A DNA stretch of 64,000 nucleotides, from contig NZ_CP108070.1 of assembly GCF_036178845.1 (NCBI RefSeq), positions 6,882,001 through 6,946,000 on the forward strand, in the 5' to 3' direction. The notes under the pieces are model-generated. The model saw nothing but the letters and a program-made list of their open reading frames with translations. It was not told the origin of the DNA and searched no databases. The translations under genes and the position numbers were made by a program. This DNA comes from Streptomyces sp. NBC_00271 (lineage in GTDB: Bacteria > Actinomycetota > Actinomycetes > Streptomycetales > Streptomycetaceae). Positions 63,613 to 64,000 of the stretch are shown piece by piece. Position 1 is the stretch's first letter, and every line of letters starts with the position of its first letter.

Positions 63613-64000
63613 ATGCCTCGTAAGGGCCCCGCCCCGAAGCGCCCGGTCATCATCGACCCGGTCTACGGTTCCCCTCTGGTGACCTCCCTCATCAACAAGG
63701 TGCTGCTGAACGGCAAGCGCTCCACCGCCGAGCGCATCGTCTACGGCGCCATGGAGGGTCTGCGTGAGAAGACGGGCAACGACCCGATCATCACGCTGAA
63801 GCGCGCGCTGGAGAACATCAAGCCGACCCTCGAGGTCAAGTCCCGCCGTGTCGGTGGTGCGACGTACCAGGTTCCGATCGAGGTCAAGCCCGGTCGCGCC
63901 AACACGCTCGCGCTGCGCTGGCTCGTCGGTTACTCCCGCGCCCGTCGCGAGAAGACCATGACCGAGCGTCTGCTCAACGAGCTTCTCGACGCCTCCAACG
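63613..64000 (+). CDS. rpsG: 30S ribosomal protein S7 (partial, 3' end beyond window)
   Basis: The first ~129 residues are present: [20 protein letters not shown], then [20 protein letters not shown] and [20 protein letters not shown], all S7. It starts 2 nt after the rpsL stop and runs off the window edge. S7 nucleates assembly of the 30S head. Confidence 0.97.
   Translation, partial: MPRKGPAPKRPVIIDPVYGSPLVTSLINKVLLNGKRSTAERIVYGAMEGLREKTGNDPIITLKRALENIKPTLEVKSRRVGGATYQVPIEVKPGRANTLALRWLVGYSRARREKTMTERLLNELLDASN

Overview
The window is high-GC actinobacterial DNA. Gene content and order (tRNA-Tyr, rpmG, a HadA/HadB-like pair, murB, aspC, tRNA-Trp, secE-nusG-rplK-rplA, rplJ-rplL, rpoB-rpoC, rpsL-rpsG), frequent GTG starts and 4-nt GTGA/ATGA overlaps all point to Streptomyces or a close relative. 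No function below was tested by a database search; calls rest on motifs, family knowledge and context.

Layout. (1) 1-854: left chromosomal flank with a YajQ-family gene. (2) 855-26929: an integrative and conjugative element of the actinomycete (AICE) type, resembling SLP1, inserted in tRNA-Tyr. A 53-bp direct repeat (885-937 and 26877-26929) marks its ends and the repeat unit is 25,992 bp. From left to right, nearly all on the minus strand, it holds integrase and excisionase; a replication block (helicase/ATPase, Prim-Pol primase, SSB, family A DNA polymerase); small zinc-ribbon proteins; a cytosine methyltransferase; a TraB-type DNA translocase; and a run of small transfer/spread-like proteins. 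A 0.9-kb non-coding control region with several dyads (18033-18922) follows, then a TPR-type regulator, an APH-like kinase, a GntR regulator, an integrase remnant, an XRE-ImmA/IrrE pair and, next to the right end, an AT-richer Mrr-STAND gene that looks like an anti-phage defence gene. (3) 26930-40433: chromosome with redox, hydrolase, tRNA, rpmG, HadAB-like, TetR/MFS, murB, SDR/TetR, adenosine deaminase-like and aspC genes. (4) 40434-54983: the conserved tRNA-Trp, secE to rpoC transcription/translation block, with two lipoprotein genes between rplA and rplJ. (5) 55015-61386: a five-gene minus-strand operon between rpoC and rpsL: class III nucleotidyl cyclase, NTPase/HEAT-like protein, possible SPFH protein, PycTM-like membrane protein and M48 peptidase. 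(6) 61387-64000: repeat-rich spacer, a Crp/Fnr regulator, then rpsL and the start of rpsG.

The most interesting parts are two. First, the operon in region 5 looks like an expanded Pycsar-type (cyclic-nucleotide) immune locus. Its cyclase C-terminus and the N-terminus of the adjacent NTPase-like protein share a 26-residue Gly-rich motif (21 of 26 identical), the arrangement expected of an amyloid-like signalling pair. Second, the AICE carries a Mrr-STAND gene beside attR, an XRE-ImmA pair driven by a probably leaderless promoter, and a cluster of at least 11 exact 8-bp repeats (ACTGTCCG in both orientations) inside the 3' end of its helicase gene that looks like an embedded replication origin.
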